Shown: positions 35,493-46,668 of the stretch, piece by piece | Layout of the letters: the number at the start of each line of letters is the position of its first letter | Position numbering within the stretch: the stretch's first letter is position 1 | Source: Candidatus Dadabacteria bacterium | Lineage (GTDB): Bacteria > Desulfobacterota_D > UBA1144 > Nemesobacterales > Nemesobacteraceae | Reading direction: 5' to 3' | NCBI GenBank assembly: GCA_026705445.1 | Contig: JAPPAR010000020.1 | Coordinates: 1-51,512, forward strand | DNA: 51,512 bases | Notes under the pieces: model-generated | What the model saw: only the letters and a program-made list of their open reading frames with translations | Told to the model about the DNA's origin: nothing | Database searches by the model: none | Position numbers and translations under genes: made by a program

Positions 35493-37742
35493 ATGGCTAA
35501 ATCCCTTGTCATAGTCGAATCTCCTTCAAAGGCGAGAACAATAAAGAAGTATCTCGGCCGGGATTTCCGCGTGGAAGCATCTTCAGGACATCTTGTAGAT
35601 CTTCCGAGCAGCAGTCTCGGGGTGGATATCCAAAACGATTTCAAGCCCAAATATAGCGTTATAAAGGGCAAAACCAAGTATCTTGAGAATCTGAAAAAAG
35701 CGTCGCGGGACGCGGAAAAAGTGTATCTTGCCTCCGACCCGGACAGGGAAGGGGAAGCGATCGCGTGGCACATCGCAAACCGCCTTAATCTCTGGGACAA
35801 GGTCCACAGGGTTCTTATACACGAAATAACGGAAGCGGGCGTAAGGGAATCGATGAGCAGACCCCTTGCTATTAACATAGACCGCTTCGAATCTCAGCAG
35901 GCAAGAAGAATTCTTGACAGAATCGTCGGCTACAAGGTGAGTCCTGTTCTCTGGAAGAAGGTTAAAAAGGGACTGAGCGCCGGAAGGGTTCAGAGCGTTG
36001 CTCTCAGATTCGTCGTTGACAGGGAAAGGGAGATTCAGAATTTCAAGCCGCGGGAATACTGGACCCTTGACGCGCTTGTTAAGAAGATTGCAGATCCCGA
36101 TGCGGATGCTTTCACGGCTTCGCTACACATGTTCCGGGGGAAAAAAGCCAAGATTGAAAATGCTCAGCAGTCAGAAGAAATAGTTTCTGCGCTTTCAGGA
36201 AAAGATTTTGTCATAGGGAAGATCGAAAAGAAAGAACGTAAAAGAAACCCCCTTCCCCCTTTCATAACAAGCACCCTTCAGCAGGATTCCTCGAAGAAAT
36301 ACCGCTTCTCCGTGAAAAAAACTATGCTGGTTGCCCAAGGGCTCTACGAGGGGGTTGAACTTGGAAGTAAGGGGCCCGTAGGACTTATAACTTACATGAG
36401 GACCGATTCGGTGAGGGCTTCTGATAACGCCGTAGCAGAAGCAAGGGGATTCATATCCGAGAACTACGGAGGGGATTACGTGCCAAGGCGTCCAAACACT
36501 TTTAAGGTAAAAAAATCCGCGCAGGACGCCCATGAATGCATAAGGCCCACTTTTCCCTCAAGGCGTCCGGAAGACCTGAGGAAGTTTCTCACAGAAGACC
36601 AGTACAAGCTTTATTCCCTTATATGGAAAAGGTTCATTGCTTCGCAGATGTCTCCGGCTGTGTACGACCAGACTCGTGTTGACATCACAGCGGGTGAAGC
36701 CGTTTTTAGGGCCACTGGCAACGTGATGAAGTTTCCGGGTTTTACAGCCGCCTACGAGGAGGCAACTGAAAAAGAAGAAACCAGCGATACTGATAAGAAC
36801 TCGAAAAGAGACCAGAACAAACGGCTTCCCGAGCTTTCTGAAAAAGATATTCTTTCTCTTTTAAAGCTTGACCCCAAGCAGCATTTCACTCAGCCGCCGC
36901 CCAGATATTCGGAAAGTTCGCTCGTGAAAGAGCTTGAGGAAAAAGGTATCGGACGACCCTCGACCTATGCTTCCATCCTTTCGACAATACAGGACAGGGG
37001 ATACGCCGAACGGCAGAAGGCAAGGTTCGTTCCGACTCCCTTGGGTTTCTCCGTGAACGATTTTCTGGTGGAGGGTTTCCCGGGAATAATGAACGAGGAG
37101 TTTACGGCCCGGATGGAAAGCGATCTTGACAGGGTGGAAGAAGGCGAAGTTCACTGGGTTGAACTCCTACGGGGTTTTTACGACGGGTTTTCAAAGAGCG
37201 TGACCAGAGCCGAGGAGGAAATCGAGGGGCGCAAGTTGGAAATTCCGACCGATATAGAATGCGACAAGTGCGAAGCTTCGATGGTTATAAGGGAAGGGCG
37301 CTACGGGCAATTTCTTTCCTGCTCTAGATATCCTGAATGCAAGAACGCGAAGGACTTTACAAGGGCGGAGGATGGAGAGATTGTCGTGGGCAAGAAAACC
37401 GACCCCGAGATCTGCGATGATATAGAATGCGACAAATGCGGGGCTCCCATGGTGATAAAAGAAGGGCGCTATGGGCAGTTTCTTTCTTGTTCAAAGTATC
37501 CCGATTGTAAAAATCCCAAGGAATTCACGAGGCAGGACGGCAGGATCGTCATAAAGCAGAAAGAACCTCCCGAGGTCCGTGAAGATATAAAATGCGAGAA
37601 ATGCGGTAAACCCATGGTTGTTCGCCGCAGCCGCCGCGGGCGCTTTCTCGGCTGCAGCGGTTATCCAAAGTGCAAAAGCACCCTCAACCTCGATAAAGAC
37701 GGCAATATAGTTAGAAAAGCCACTAAAGCGGAAGAAGTCTGA
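35493..37742 (+). CDS. topA: DNA topoisomerase I
   Basis: A 749-residue type IA topoisomerase. The N-terminal Toprim domain has SLVIVESPSKARTIKKYLG and SDPDREGEAIAWHI. The active-site Tyr301 lies in ITYMRTDSVRAS. After the catalytic core come three C-terminal zinc ribbons with CxxC pairs (about residues 588-735; CDKCEASM, CDKCGAPM, CEKCGKPM). The enzyme relaxes negative supercoils. It begins under a strong promoter and is followed six bases later by recG. Confidence 0.96.
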   Translation: MAKSLVIVESPSKARTIKKYLGRDFRVEASSGHLVDLPSSSLGVDIQNDFKPKYSVIKGKTKYLENLKKASRDAEKVYLASDPDREGEAIAWHIANRLNLWDKVHRVLIHEITEAGVRESMSRPLAINIDRFESQQARRILDRIVGYKVSPVLWKKVKKGLSAGRVQSVALRFVVDREREIQNFKPREYWTLDALVKKIADPDADAFTASLHMFRGKKAKIENAQQSEEIVSALSGKDFVIGKIEKKERKRNPLPPFITSTLQQDSSKKYRFSVKKTMLVAQGLYEGVELGSKGPVGLITYMRTDSVRASDNAVAEARGFISENYGGDYVPRRPNTFKVKKSAQDAHECIRPTFPSRRPEDLRKFLTEDQYKLYSLIWKRFIASQMSPAVYDQTRVDITAGEAVFRATGNVMKFPGFTAAYEEATEKEETSDTDKNSKRDQNKRLPELSEKDILSLLKLDPKQHFTQPPPRYSESSLVKELEEKGIGRPSTYASILSTIQDRGYAERQKARFVPTPLGFSVNDFLVEGFPGIMNEEFTARMESDLDRVEEGEVHWVELLRGFYDGFSKSVTRAEEEIEGRKLEIPTDIECDKCEASMVIREGRYGQFLSCSRYPECKNAKDFTRAEDGEIVVGKKTDPEICDDIECDKCGAPMVIKEGRYGQFLSCSKYPDCKNPKEFTRQDGRIVIKQKEPPEVREDIKCEKCGKPMVVRRSRRGRFLGCSGYPKCKSTLNLDKDGNIVRKATKAEEV

Positions 37743-37748
37743 TTCATT

Positions 37749-40229
37749 ATGCGGGGCGAGCTGGAAAAAATCCTGCGTTCTCTGCAAACTCCACTTCTTT
37801 TTGCCTCAAGGAATAATTTTTCAAATCTTGACAAGGTTCCCGAACTTGGAGAGGACATAAGGAAAATCTCGACGAAACTTCTTACGGGGAAGTTTCCCGA
37901 GGAAGTAAAAACTCCTGTAGCGTCACTGAGGAATTCTTTCTCTGACTTCAAAACCCTGACGCGTCCAGAAAAAGCCAAAAGAATATCTTCTGCGCTATCG
38001 GTCGTTCGCGAAACGATGAAGCTTGTTAGAAAAAGTGAACGCAAGGATATCTCCAGGAAAGCAGCCGTTTCCAGGAAAAAGCTTCCCCCAGGCGGGAGCC
38101 CATTTTCTGTAAGCGTCACGAATCTTAAGAGAATCGGACCGAGGATTGCGGGATTTCTCGCGAAAAAATCCATACGTACCGTCTCTGATCTTCTTTTCTA
38201 CTCTCCGAGAAAATATGACGACCGCAGGAAAATAGCGGACATATCGGAGGTCGTTCCCGGGGATTCCTGCACTGTTCGGGGCGAAGTTGTCTCCGTGGCG
38301 GACATAAGAAACAGAAAGAGAAGCTTTTTTCAGGTGGTGATTTACGATGGGACCGGCAGGCTCAGGCTCACTTGGTTTAATTACAATCCTTCCTACCTGA
38401 GGGGGATTTTTAAGAAGGGGTTGAGCTTCATAATTCACGGCAAGGTATCGGTTGCCCCTGGCGGCAGAGCTCTTCAGATAATTCATCCGCTTGCCCAGGA
38501 CATAGAGGTAGTAGAAGATGAAGAAGATGTCGGAAACCCTCTTCAGTTTGGAAGAATTGTTCCCGTCTACCCGCTTACAGAAGGTCTTACTCAGAAGAAA
38601 CTGAGAGAGGCGGTAAGAGGGGCTCTTGACAGCTACGCGCGGGACTTCAAGGGACTGATCCCGAAAGATATTCAGGAAAAGCACGACCTGATGGACTTGC
38701 CCAAGGCCCTTGAGCAGGTGCATTTCCCTCCTGGCGATGTACTTCCAGTTGATTTTGACGACCTTGGTTCGGTTGCAAGTTCGCGGCCTCACAGAACCGT
38801 TATATTTTTCGAGTTTTTCGTTCTCCAGCTTGGCCTTTTCTCCAAAAAACGAAAGGTGGACGAAAGTCGGGGCATATCTTTTAGTCCTGGCAGTTCTCTT
38901 TCGGAAAAACTTCTTCGTTCACTTTCCTTCAGCCTTACACATGCTCAGGAAAGGGCTATCTCGGAGATAGGGGCAGATATGGGTTCCTCCCAACCGATGA
39001 ACAGGCTTCTTCAGGGTGACGTGGGAAGCGGAAAGACTCTTGTCGCTCTTGTCTCGATGCTCCGGGCAGTTGAGTCAGGCTATCAGGCCGCACTTATGGT
39101 TCCGACGGAGATACTGGCCGAGCAGCATTTTCGAAATATTAGCCAGATGACCGAGAACACGGGAATAAGCGTAGTTCTTCTTAAAAGTGCGCTTTCGAAG
39201 GCGGAAAAATCCCGCGTCCACGAAGAGATAAAGACCGGGCAGGCTGATATCGTGGTCGGAACCCACGCTCTGATCTCAGAAGCGGTGGATTTTAAGGCTC
39301 TCGGATTCGTGGTAATAGATGAGCAGCACAGGTTCGGAGTTATTCAGAGGGCCAAGCTGGTACAGAAAGCGATGGTGCCCGACGTTCTTGTTATGACGGC
39401 TACTCCGATTCCGAGAACCCTGGCCATCACCGTGTACGGAGATCTTGAAGTTTCAGTGATTGACGAACTTCCTCCTTCAAGAAAAAAGGTGGAGACCTTT
39501 GTTCTCGGGGATACGCAGAAAAATCGAACATGGTTTTACACCCAGATAAGAAAAAAGCTTGAAGAGGGACGCCAGGCGTATTTCGTCTATCCCTTTATAG
39601 AGGAATCCGAGAATCAGGATTTCAAACGCGTAAGACACGTAACCAGAATGGTCGAGGAACTGCGCAGGGAATTCTCTGAGTTTCGTGTCTCTCTTCTCCA
39701 CGGCAGGATGAAAAGCGATGAAAGGGACGTGGTGATGGATGATTTTCTTGCGAAGCGATGTGATATTCTTGTCTCCACGACTGTGATAGAGGTGGGAGTC
39801 GATGTTCCCAACGCCACAGTAATGGTTATAGAAAACGCGGAGCGTTTCGGGCTCTCACAACTTCACCAGATGAGGGGAAGAGTGGGGAGGGGAGAACATG
39901 AATCAACCTGCTATATAGTATATTCGTTCATATCGGGAGAGGAGTCGGGAGAAAGGCTTAAAATAATGGGCGAGACCTCAGATGGGTTCAGAATCTCTGA
40001 GTTTGATCTTGCCAACAGGGGCCCTGGAGAATTCATGGGCACGAAGCAGTCTGGAGTTCCCGGTTTCAGTTTTGCCAATCTTATAAGAGATTCCGCGTTG
40101 CTTAACGAATCAAGAGACTGTGCCCGCCAACTGATGGACAGGGTGGATAATTACGCGGAATACGAAAAACTCTTTGCGCATGTAACGGAGAAATGGGGCG
40201 AAATGCTTGAACTGGATACTAGTTCATAG
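37749..40229 (+). CDS. recG: ATP-dependent DNA helicase RecG
   Basis: An 826-residue helicase. After an N-terminal extension, the wedge/OB domain includes IGPRIAGFLAKKSIRTVSDL and VVIYDGTGRLRLTWFN. The motor has Walker A LLQGDVGSGKTLVAL (about residue 422), IDEQHRFGV (about residue 523), TATPIPRTLAITVYGD, and the C-terminal HGRMKSDERD, STTVIEVGVDVPNATVM and QMRGRVGRGEHESTC. RecG reverses stalled forks and processes Holliday junctions. It is cotranscribed with topA (gap of six bases). Confidence 0.95.
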   Translation: MRGELEKILRSLQTPLLFASRNNFSNLDKVPELGEDIRKISTKLLTGKFPEEVKTPVASLRNSFSDFKTLTRPEKAKRISSALSVVRETMKLVRKSERKDISRKAAVSRKKLPPGGSPFSVSVTNLKRIGPRIAGFLAKKSIRTVSDLLFYSPRKYDDRRKIADISEVVPGDSCTVRGEVVSVADIRNRKRSFFQVVIYDGTGRLRLTWFNYNPSYLRGIFKKGLSFIIHGKVSVAPGGRALQIIHPLAQDIEVVEDEEDVGNPLQFGRIVPVYPLTEGLTQKKLREAVRGALDSYARDFKGLIPKDIQEKHDLMDLPKALEQVHFPPGDVLPVDFDDLGSVASSRPHRTVIFFEFFVLQLGLFSKKRKVDESRGISFSPGSSLSEKLLRSLSFSLTHAQERAISEIGADMGSSQPMNRLLQGDVGSGKTLVALVSMLRAVESGYQAALMVPTEILAEQHFRNISQMTENTGISVVLLKSALSKAEKSRVHEEIKTGQADIVVGTHALISEAVDFKALGFVVIDEQHRFGVIQRAKLVQKAMVPDVLVMTATPIPRTLAITVYGDLEVSVIDELPPSRKKVETFVLGDTQKNRTWFYTQIRKKLEEGRQAYFVYPFIEESENQDFKRVRHVTRMVEELRREFSEFRVSLLHGRMKSDERDVVMDDFLAKRCDILVSTTVIEVGVDVPNATVMVIENAERFGLSQLHQMRGRVGRGEHESTCYIVYSFISGEESGERLKIMGETSDGFRISEFDLANRGPGEFMGTKQSGVPGFSFANLIRDSALLNESRDCARQLMDRVDNYAEYEKLFAHVTEKWGEMLELDTSS

Positions 40230-40260
40230 CATTGAGCGGTTGTTAATTCGATCTTAGGGC

Positions 40261-41535
40261 TTAACCTTCGATAAGAAGAGTTTCAGGATCTTCAATCAGT
40301 TCCTTTACCTTTACGAGGAACTGCACGGCTTCCTTTCCATCAACTATCCTGTGGTCGTAGCTGAGTGCCGTGTACATCATCGGTTTTATCACTATGTCTC
40401 CGTTAACCGCCACGGGCCTTTCCTCTATCTTGTGAAGTCCAAGTATCGCGACTTGGGGCGGATTCAGTATTGGGGTGCTCATCAGCGAACCGTACACTCC
40501 TCCGTTTGTTATGGTGAAAGTCCCGCCGAAGATTTCATCGAGTGAAAGTGTGTTTGTGTTTGCCTTTTCGGCAAGTTCCCTGACTTCTTTTTCTATCTGT
40601 GCGAAGGTTTTTCTGTCAGCCTCCCTTATGACGGGAACGACAAGTCCTCCCTCGGCCCCTACGGCTATTCCGATGTCATAGTAATCCTTATAGACTATTT
40701 CATCTTCCTGGATCTCGGCATTTATCTCAGGAAACAGCCTGAGCGCTCCAATAGAGGCTTTTATGAAAAAGGAGGAAAAACCGAGACTCACTCCGTATTT
40801 TTCCCGGAAAGCGTCTTTTTTTCTCGATCGAAGCTCCATTACGTTAGACATGTCGATTTCATTAAAAGTGGAAAGTATGGCGGCTGTCTGCTGAGCTTCC
40901 ACGAGACGTCTTGCTATGGTCCTGCGACGTCTCGACATTTTCATTCTCCTCTCCCTGTTTGCGGTAAGCTGTGAGAGGGACGGGAAAATATCCGGCGATA
41001 CCGGGGTTTCGGAAATTTCCTCCTCCGGGGGGGCTTCTTGCGGGATTTCCCCTCCGGTTCTCTGTGACTCAAGGTGCCTTTCCACATCTTCTTTCGTGAT
41101 TCTGTTTCCCTCGGGTACGATCTGGGAGAGGTCGACTTCGTTCTGCTCGGCGATATTTCTCGCGACGGGAGTCACTCTGGTCTCGGGTTCTTCTTCAGGC
41201 TGCTTTTCTTGGGGAGTTCCTTCGGTTGGTGGTTGGGGTGAGGCTTCAGTTTTCTTAGGAGATTCTTCTGCACCGCTTCTTGTATCCTTTTTGCTTTCGG
41301 ATACTTCAATGGTTCCTAGGATGTCTCCTACTTCGACATCCTCATCTGCTTTTTTCGCTATTGACGCCAAGATTCCCGTTGCTTCGGCGGCGACTTCGAA
41401 GTTAGCTTTCTCGGTCTCAAGCTCAACAACGGTTTCCCCGAGTCTTACCGTGTCTCCCTGTTGCTTGGTCCACTTGATTATTGTTGCTTCTATTACGGAA
41501 TCCCCCAAGTGGGGAACGACGATGTTCTTGGCCAT
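40261..41535 (-). CDS. sucB: 2-oxoglutarate dehydrogenase E2, dihydrolipoamide succinyltransferase
   Basis: A 424-residue E2 protein. A lipoyl domain carries Lys43 in [10 protein letters not shown] long Pro/Glu-rich linker follows ([20 protein letters not shown]), then the peripheral subunit-binding domain ([19 protein letters not shown]) and the catalytic core ending in [13 protein letters not shown] (His395 and Asp399). It passes succinyl groups to CoA in the citric-acid cycle. It begins 25 bases after the sucA stop. No E3 (lpd) gene is adjacent. The gene converges with recG. Confidence 0.94.
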   Translation of the reverse strand: MAKNIVVPHLGDSVIEATIIKWTKQQGDTVRLGETVVELETEKANFEVAAEATGILASIAKKADEDVEVGDILGTIEVSESKKDTRSGAEESPKKTEASPQPPTEGTPQEKQPEEEPETRVTPVARNIAEQNEVDLSQIVPEGNRITKEDVERHLESQRTGGEIPQEAPPEEEISETPVSPDIFPSLSQLTANRERRMKMSRRRRTIARRLVEAQQTAAILSTFNEIDMSNVMELRSRKKDAFREKYGVSLGFSSFFIKASIGALRLFPEINAEIQEDEIVYKDYYDIGIAVGAEGGLVVPVIREADRKTFAQIEKEVRELAEKANTNTLSLDEIFGGTFTITNGGVYGSLMSTPILNPPQVAILGLHKIEERPVAVNGDIVIKPMMYTALSYDHRIVDGKEAVQFLVKVKELIEDPETLLIEG

Positions 41536-41560
41536 TTTCTCCCTCGCTTGCGCCTTTGTC

Positions 41561-44419
41561 TCAGATATTTCTGTGCCAGGTTATCCCGCTTTCCTCATTT
41601 CCTTCCACTACTTTGTCTATGCTGAACGCCTGCTTTATAAGCAACCCCTGATTGTATTTGTGCATGGAGGAAAGTCCTTCGGACGGGCTTGAGTAGCGCT
41701 TTCTTCCTATATAGCTGAGTGGAAACCGTTTCTTGATGATTTTTCTTTTGAAAAAAGGCAGCATGTATTTCCAGGCTCCCGCGTTCTGAGGTTCTTCCTG
41801 TACCCAGACCACCTCTTCAAGTTTACCATACCTCTCCAAAACGGCGCTTACCTCTTCCTTGGGTCTCGGGTAAAGCTGCTCGATTCTGGCTATGGCAACA
41901 TCAGGCGATTTGGCTCTGAGTTCACTTGAGATGAGGTCAACGTATACCTTGCCGCTGCAGAATATCAGCCTTCTTACTTTTTTCGTCTGTCTGGTGGTCA
42001 TCGGATCGTCGATTACGGGAAGCCATTTTCCCTCGGATAGATCCTTAAGGGACGAGTTTATCATCGGGCTTCGTAGAAGTCCCTTGGGCGTCATGACGAT
42101 CAGGGGAAGGGGATCTTTTTCAAGCAGCAGGGCCTGGCGGCGAAGTACGTGGAAAAACTGCGCTGAAGTGGTGCAGTTTACTATCCTTATATTGTATTCG
42201 GCGGCCGACATGAGGAATCTTTCAAGCCTCCCGCTCGAGTGGTCAGGGCCCTGTCCTTCATAAGCGTGAGGGAGCAGGAGAACCAGGGAAGGGGTCTGTC
42301 CCCATTTCGCCCTTGCCGATACAAGATACTCGTCCACTATGGTCTGAGCCCCGTTTATGAAATCTCCGTACTGGGCTTCCCATATTACAAGGCAGTTTGT
42401 TCTCTCGATACAGTATCCGTACTCAAAACCCAGGCAGGCGTTTTCGCTGAGCGGGCTGTTTTTTATCTCGAATGCAGCTTTTGCCTGCGGGATCCTCTCC
42501 AGAGGAGTATGAATTGCGCCGTTCTCAGAGTCGTGGAGCACTGCGTGACGATGGCTGAAAGTACCCCTCTCGCAATCCTGTCCGGTTATCCTGATGGGAA
42601 TGCCTTGTGCGATTATGGAAGCGTAGGCTAGTTCTTCCGCCATGGCCCAGTCAATTGTCTTTTCTTTCGGGTCGTCGAGAGTGTTTTTTCTTCTGTCGCG
42701 TATTCTGGCGATTTTCGAATTTACCGTGAATCCTTCGGGAACCGAGAGAAGGGAGTCGTTTAGTCCGCGCAGGGTTTCGTCGGGAACCTTGGTAACCGTT
42801 CTTTTCGCTATCTCGCGTTCTGGGGAGGGCGCCGTTGATTCCTCGGGGGAGTCGTCAGGGGAAATCGATTCGAATTCCTCGGCAATCTTCTTGATATATT
42901 CTTCCTGTAGCTGTTCTACCTGCTTTTCCGAGACGGTGCCTTTTTCTATCAGTTTCTTTGCCCAGATGTCCATCACCCGGGGATGACTGTCTATCTTTTT
43001 GTATATCATGGGCTGAGTGAATCCCGGTTCGTCCGCCTCGTTGTGTCCGTACCTTCTGTAGCCGACAAGGTCTATGAGGAAATGTTTTTCGAATCTCGAT
43101 GTGTAGCCGAAGGCCAGGCGTATTGACTCTATGCAGGCGACCGGGTCATCCGCATTTACGTGGACAATCGGTATTTCGAATCCCTTTGCGAGATCGCTTG
43201 CGTAAAGAGTGCTTCTGCTGTCGCAGGGAAGCGTGGTGTAGCCCAGCTGGTTGTTGGTGATTATGTGTATGGTTCCGCCGGCGCGGTAGCCCGGAAGGGA
43301 TGAGAGATTAAGCGTTTCCGCGTTTATCCCCTGTCCCATGAATGCCGAATCTCCATGAATCTGTACCGGGATTACCGTTGAGGGGTCGAATTGCGGAGAA
43401 CCAGGCACATCATCGCTTATCCCGCATGCCCTCGACATTCCCTGCACTACGGGATTTACCGATTCCAAGTGGCTGGGATTGGGAACCATGGTGATCCTCA
43501 TGTTGCGATCAAGCATGCCTCCCGTCGGGATATCGCGTTTTACGGCCTCGTGGTACTTTACGTCCCCGGTCCATCCCATGTCGTCGGCGAAGTCCCTTAC
43601 CAGAACAGGGTCCTTGAACTTAAGCAGCGTGTACTTGTAGTTTTTCTCCATCACGTGGTGCATCACGTTCAGCCTTCCGCGATGGGCCATTCCGAGAATT
43701 ATCTGGTGTATGTCGGCTTTGATGGCGAGGAGTATTAGTTCATTCAGCATCGGCACCAGCATGTCGACGCCTTCTATTGAGAACCTGAATTTCCCGGGAA
43801 AGATGCTGTGGAGGAAGTTTTCGAATACCTCCACTTTGGTGAGGGTATCGAGAAGTTCCACTTCGTTAACGGGATTTAGGGGAGGGCGGTAAACACCCGA
43901 CTCTATGGCGCCTCTCATCCACCTTCTCTCTTCAGCTTCGTAGATGTGGTCATAGTTATACCCCGTGGTGGAAGAGTAGATTTTTCTCAGCTTTCTTATT
44001 CCGTCAAGGGCGTCAAGTGAGTTCTGCGAAAGAGGCCATCCTACAAGTGTCGAGGGAAAGTCTCTTAGTTCCTCCTCGTCAAGTCCGAAGGTTTCGGCGT
44101 GCAGGGTGAGGTCTCCGTGAACTGGACCCCCGAGGGGGTCTATTCTGCTTGCCAGGTGACCGTGCCTCCTGATTGCCTGAGCCATATTGGCGATCGCAAC
44201 GGCCTTGTTTACATCTCTTACGGATGACTGCTTGAAACCGTTCTTCTCGATCTCGGGTTCTATCTCGACCCTGAGAGACGAGTATTTGCTATCGGGTTTC
44301 CATCCCTTAAAGATGGTTTTCGTGGCGGGATCTACTGAAGAGGAGTCTCTTACGTAACGTTCGTAGAGATCCATTACGTAACCTGAGTTGAGCCCGTGAA
44401 AGTTTTTCCAGATGTCCAT
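41561..44419 (-). CDS. sucA: 2-oxoglutarate dehydrogenase E1
   Basis: A 952-residue thiamine-diphosphate E1 enzyme. The N-terminus is [67 protein letters not shown] and [17 protein letters not shown] cover the cofactor and substrate sites; [20 protein letters not shown] and [16 protein letters not shown] are in the second half. It decarboxylates 2-oxoglutarate and succinylates the E2 lipoyl group. Length and motif order are normal. It is the first gene of the sucA-sucB pair, with an upstream promoter candidate. Confidence 0.95.
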   Translation of the reverse strand: MDIWKNFHGLNSGYVMDLYERYVRDSSSVDPATKTIFKGWKPDSKYSSLRVEIEPEIEKNGFKQSSVRDVNKAVAIANMAQAIRRHGHLASRIDPLGGPVHGDLTLHAETFGLDEEELRDFPSTLVGWPLSQNSLDALDGIRKLRKIYSSTTGYNYDHIYEAEERRWMRGAIESGVYRPPLNPVNEVELLDTLTKVEVFENFLHSIFPGKFRFSIEGVDMLVPMLNELILLAIKADIHQIILGMAHRGRLNVMHHVMEKNYKYTLLKFKDPVLVRDFADDMGWTGDVKYHEAVKRDIPTGGMLDRNMRITMVPNPSHLESVNPVVQGMSRACGISDDVPGSPQFDPSTVIPVQIHGDSAFMGQGINAETLNLSSLPGYRAGGTIHIITNNQLGYTTLPCDSRSTLYASDLAKGFEIPIVHVNADDPVACIESIRLAFGYTSRFEKHFLIDLVGYRRYGHNEADEPGFTQPMIYKKIDSHPRVMDIWAKKLIEKGTVSEKQVEQLQEEYIKKIAEEFESISPDDSPEESTAPSPEREIAKRTVTKVPDETLRGLNDSLLSVPEGFTVNSKIARIRDRRKNTLDDPKEKTIDWAMAEELAYASIIAQGIPIRITGQDCERGTFSHRHAVLHDSENGAIHTPLERIPQAKAAFEIKNSPLSENACLGFEYGYCIERTNCLVIWEAQYGDFINGAQTIVDEYLVSARAKWGQTPSLVLLLPHAYEGQGPDHSSGRLERFLMSAAEYNIRIVNCTTSAQFFHVLRRQALLLEKDPLPLIVMTPKGLLRSPMINSSLKDLSEGKWLPVIDDPMTTRQTKKVRRLIFCSGKVYVDLISSELRAKSPDVAIARIEQLYPRPKEEVSAVLERYGKLEEVVWVQEEPQNAGAWKYMLPFFKRKIIKKRFPLSYIGRKRYSSPSEGLSSMHKYNQGLLIKQAFSIDKVVEGNEESGITWHRNI

Positions 44420-44519
44420 GCACCTTCCTGGGAATTACGCAGATATGAGGATTTCAACTGACTGAAAGCCTGATCCACGCTATTCACAATTCCGCCTGCT
44501 CTAACGGTAACCGCATAGA

Positions 44520-44547
44520 ATCATAGCATAAAATATAAAGCAAACAA
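44520..44547 (-). promoter_or_regulatory. Possible promoter upstream of sucA
   Basis: On the minus strand TTGTTT (44542-44547) and TATGAT (44520-44525) are separated by 16 bases, about 100 bases before the sucA start. Moderately good hexamers in an AT-rich patch. Confidence 0.4.
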
Positions 44548-44617
44548 GGATTTTTTGCTCTCGTTAAAATGATGCGGTAACAGTCCTAGGTGGCGTATGA
44601 AAAGGGCTCTGGGAAGG

Positions 44618-46414
44618 TCAGTCTTCTGATTTTTTTGCGATAGTGTTTATTCCGGTTTCAAGGAGCTGTTCTGGAGAGACCTCCGAGGGAGCTTCCGTCA
44701 GAGGACAGGATCCCTTCTGCGTTTTTGGAAAAGCTATTACGTCTCTTATCGATTCTCCGCCCGAGAGAAGCATCAAAAGCCTGTCAAGACCGAGCGCTAT
44801 CCCTCCGTGCGGAGGGGCTCCGAATTCAAGAGCCTCAAGGAGAAAACCGAATTTTTCCCTTGCCTCATCCTCTCCGATTCCTATAGCGTCAAATATTTTC
44901 TGCTGTATGTCTTTTCTGTGAATCCTTATGCTTCCCCCGCCTATCTCCACTCCGTTTAAGACTATGTCGTAAGATTTTGAAGCCGCATCGTCCGGGGAAT
45001 CCTCAATTTTCTCCACGTCCTCATCTTTGGGGGCGGTAAAAGGGTGGTGGACGGCGACGTATCTTTTGTCTCTGGGGCTGTACTTAAGAAGCGGAAAATC
45101 CACTACCCAGAGAAATTCAAGTTTTTCTTCGTCAATGAGAGAGAGGGTCCGACCGAGACTGAGCCTTACGTTTGACATCACCTGGTTTACCATATCAACC
45201 GAGTCGGCACCGAAAAACACTATGTCTCCTTTCTCCATCGAAAGGGTCTCGGCCAGAAGCTCGCGCTCCCCTTCACTTAGAAACTTGACTATGGGAGAGT
45301 TCCACCCGTCCTCGCCGACCCTTATCCACGCAAGCCCTTTTGCTCCGAGCGAGATTGCGTACTCGGTAAGATCGTCTATTTCCTTTCTTGTAAGCTTCTC
45401 GGCTCCTCCTTTGAGGTTAAGGGCCTTTATCGCTCCGCCCTTCTCAAGGGCTCCGCGAAAGACTTTGAACTGCGAGTCACGGAATATGGATGAAATGTCC
45501 TTTAATTCAAGGCCGAACCTCGTATCGGGGCAGTCGGTCCCGTACCTCTCCATGGCTTCTTCGTAAGGCATTCTAGAAAAAGGAATGCTTACGTCAATTC
45601 CTTTTGTTTCCCGAAGAACTGTTTTTATCATGCCTTCGACGATTGAGATCACGTCGTCTTCTGAGACAAACGACATCTCCATGTCTATCTGGGTGAATTC
45701 GGGCTGGCGGTCCGCTCTTAAGTCCTCATCCCTGAAGCATTTAACTATCTGGTAGTATCTGTCAAAACCCGAGATCATAAGGGTCTGTTTCAATGTCTGG
45801 GGCGACTGAGGAAGCGCGTAGAACTGACCTTCGTTAAGCCGGCTCGGAACGAGAAAGTCTCTTGCCCCTTCAGGCGTCGATTTCGTGAAATAGGGGGTTT
45901 CGATCTCGAGAAACCCGTTTTCGTTGAGGTAACTTCGCACCGCGGCGGCGACTTTGTGGCGAAAGATTATGTTGTCCCGCATTGGGGGTCTTCTGAGGTC
46001 GAGGTAGCGGTACTTAAGCCTGAGAAGCTCATCGGCGTTCACTTCGTTCTCTATGAGAAACGGTATTACCTTTGACGTGTTAAGAATTCTTACCTGCTCG
46101 GCTACCACCTCGATCTCGCCGGTTTTGAGGCTCGGGTTCACAGTTTCCTCGGTCCGGGGGGTTACAGTTCCTTTTACCGCGATTACCCATTCATCCCGCA
46201 GCTGTTCAGCGGTCTTATGGATCTTCGGGTCGTGCTGCGGGTTAAAAACAATCTGGCAAAGCCCTTCCTTGTCGCGCAGATCAACAAAAATTACCCCGCC
46301 ATGGTCTCTTCGTGACTGTACCCAGCCCATGAGAGTAACGGAGCGGTCAACGTGTTTTTTCCCAAGCTCTCCGCAGAAATTCGATCTTTTCCACTCTCCC
46401 ATAAGTTCAAGCAT
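44618..46414 (-). CDS. aspS: Aspartyl-tRNA synthetase, bacterial type
   Basis: A 598-residue class II synthetase. The anticodon-binding OB domain includes MGWVQSRRDHGGVIFVDLRD. The catalytic core has motif 2 IVKCFRDEDLRADRQPEFTQ, the flipping-loop region YALPQSPQTLKQTLMISG and motif 3 GGIALGLDRLLMLLSGG, with the bacterial GAD insert in between. It charges tRNA-Asp. The His in RRDHGG is the residue seen in some non-discriminating enzymes that also charge tRNA-Asn. The first in-frame ATG, with GGGAG upstream, is preferred as start. Confidence 0.95.
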   Translation of the reverse strand: MLELMGEWKRSNFCGELGKKHVDRSVTLMGWVQSRRDHGGVIFVDLRDKEGLCQIVFNPQHDPKIHKTAEQLRDEWVIAVKGTVTPRTEETVNPSLKTGEIEVVAEQVRILNTSKVIPFLIENEVNADELLRLKYRYLDLRRPPMRDNIIFRHKVAAAVRSYLNENGFLEIETPYFTKSTPEGARDFLVPSRLNEGQFYALPQSPQTLKQTLMISGFDRYYQIVKCFRDEDLRADRQPEFTQIDMEMSFVSEDDVISIVEGMIKTVLRETKGIDVSIPFSRMPYEEAMERYGTDCPDTRFGLELKDISSIFRDSQFKVFRGALEKGGAIKALNLKGGAEKLTRKEIDDLTEYAISLGAKGLAWIRVGEDGWNSPIVKFLSEGERELLAETLSMEKGDIVFFGADSVDMVNQVMSNVRLSLGRTLSLIDEEKLEFLWVVDFPLLKYSPRDKRYVAVHHPFTAPKDEDVEKIEDSPDDAASKSYDIVLNGVEIGGGSIRIHRKDIQQKIFDAIGIGEDEAREKFGFLLEALEFGAPPHGGIALGLDRLLMLLSGGESIRDVIAFPKTQKGSCPLTEAPSEVSPEQLLETGINTIAKKSED

Positions 46415-46668
46415 TAAAACGCAGTTCTCCCGGCAAAGAAGGATTGGCTAATCATACTAGATTGATTTACGTTGGCAAGGTCACGGTGATGTCTTAATGA
46501 GGAGTATACGGCGTGATTTTTGTCTTGTATTTCTAACTGATAAAGATGTGAGTACGGAGGTTTTCCACGCGTTCTTTCTACTTGTTTTTTCCCTTTTTTT
46601 ACATACCATTCTAATCTGGAAGGTCGGGAATTTTTCTCCGGCAATAAAATCCCGAGGAGTTTTGATGA

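Noticed and set aside
41561-44419. Several frames longer than 100 codons opposite sucA, sucB, topA and recG
   Set aside because: They lie antisense to well-supported conserved genes and lack motifs and ribosome sites.
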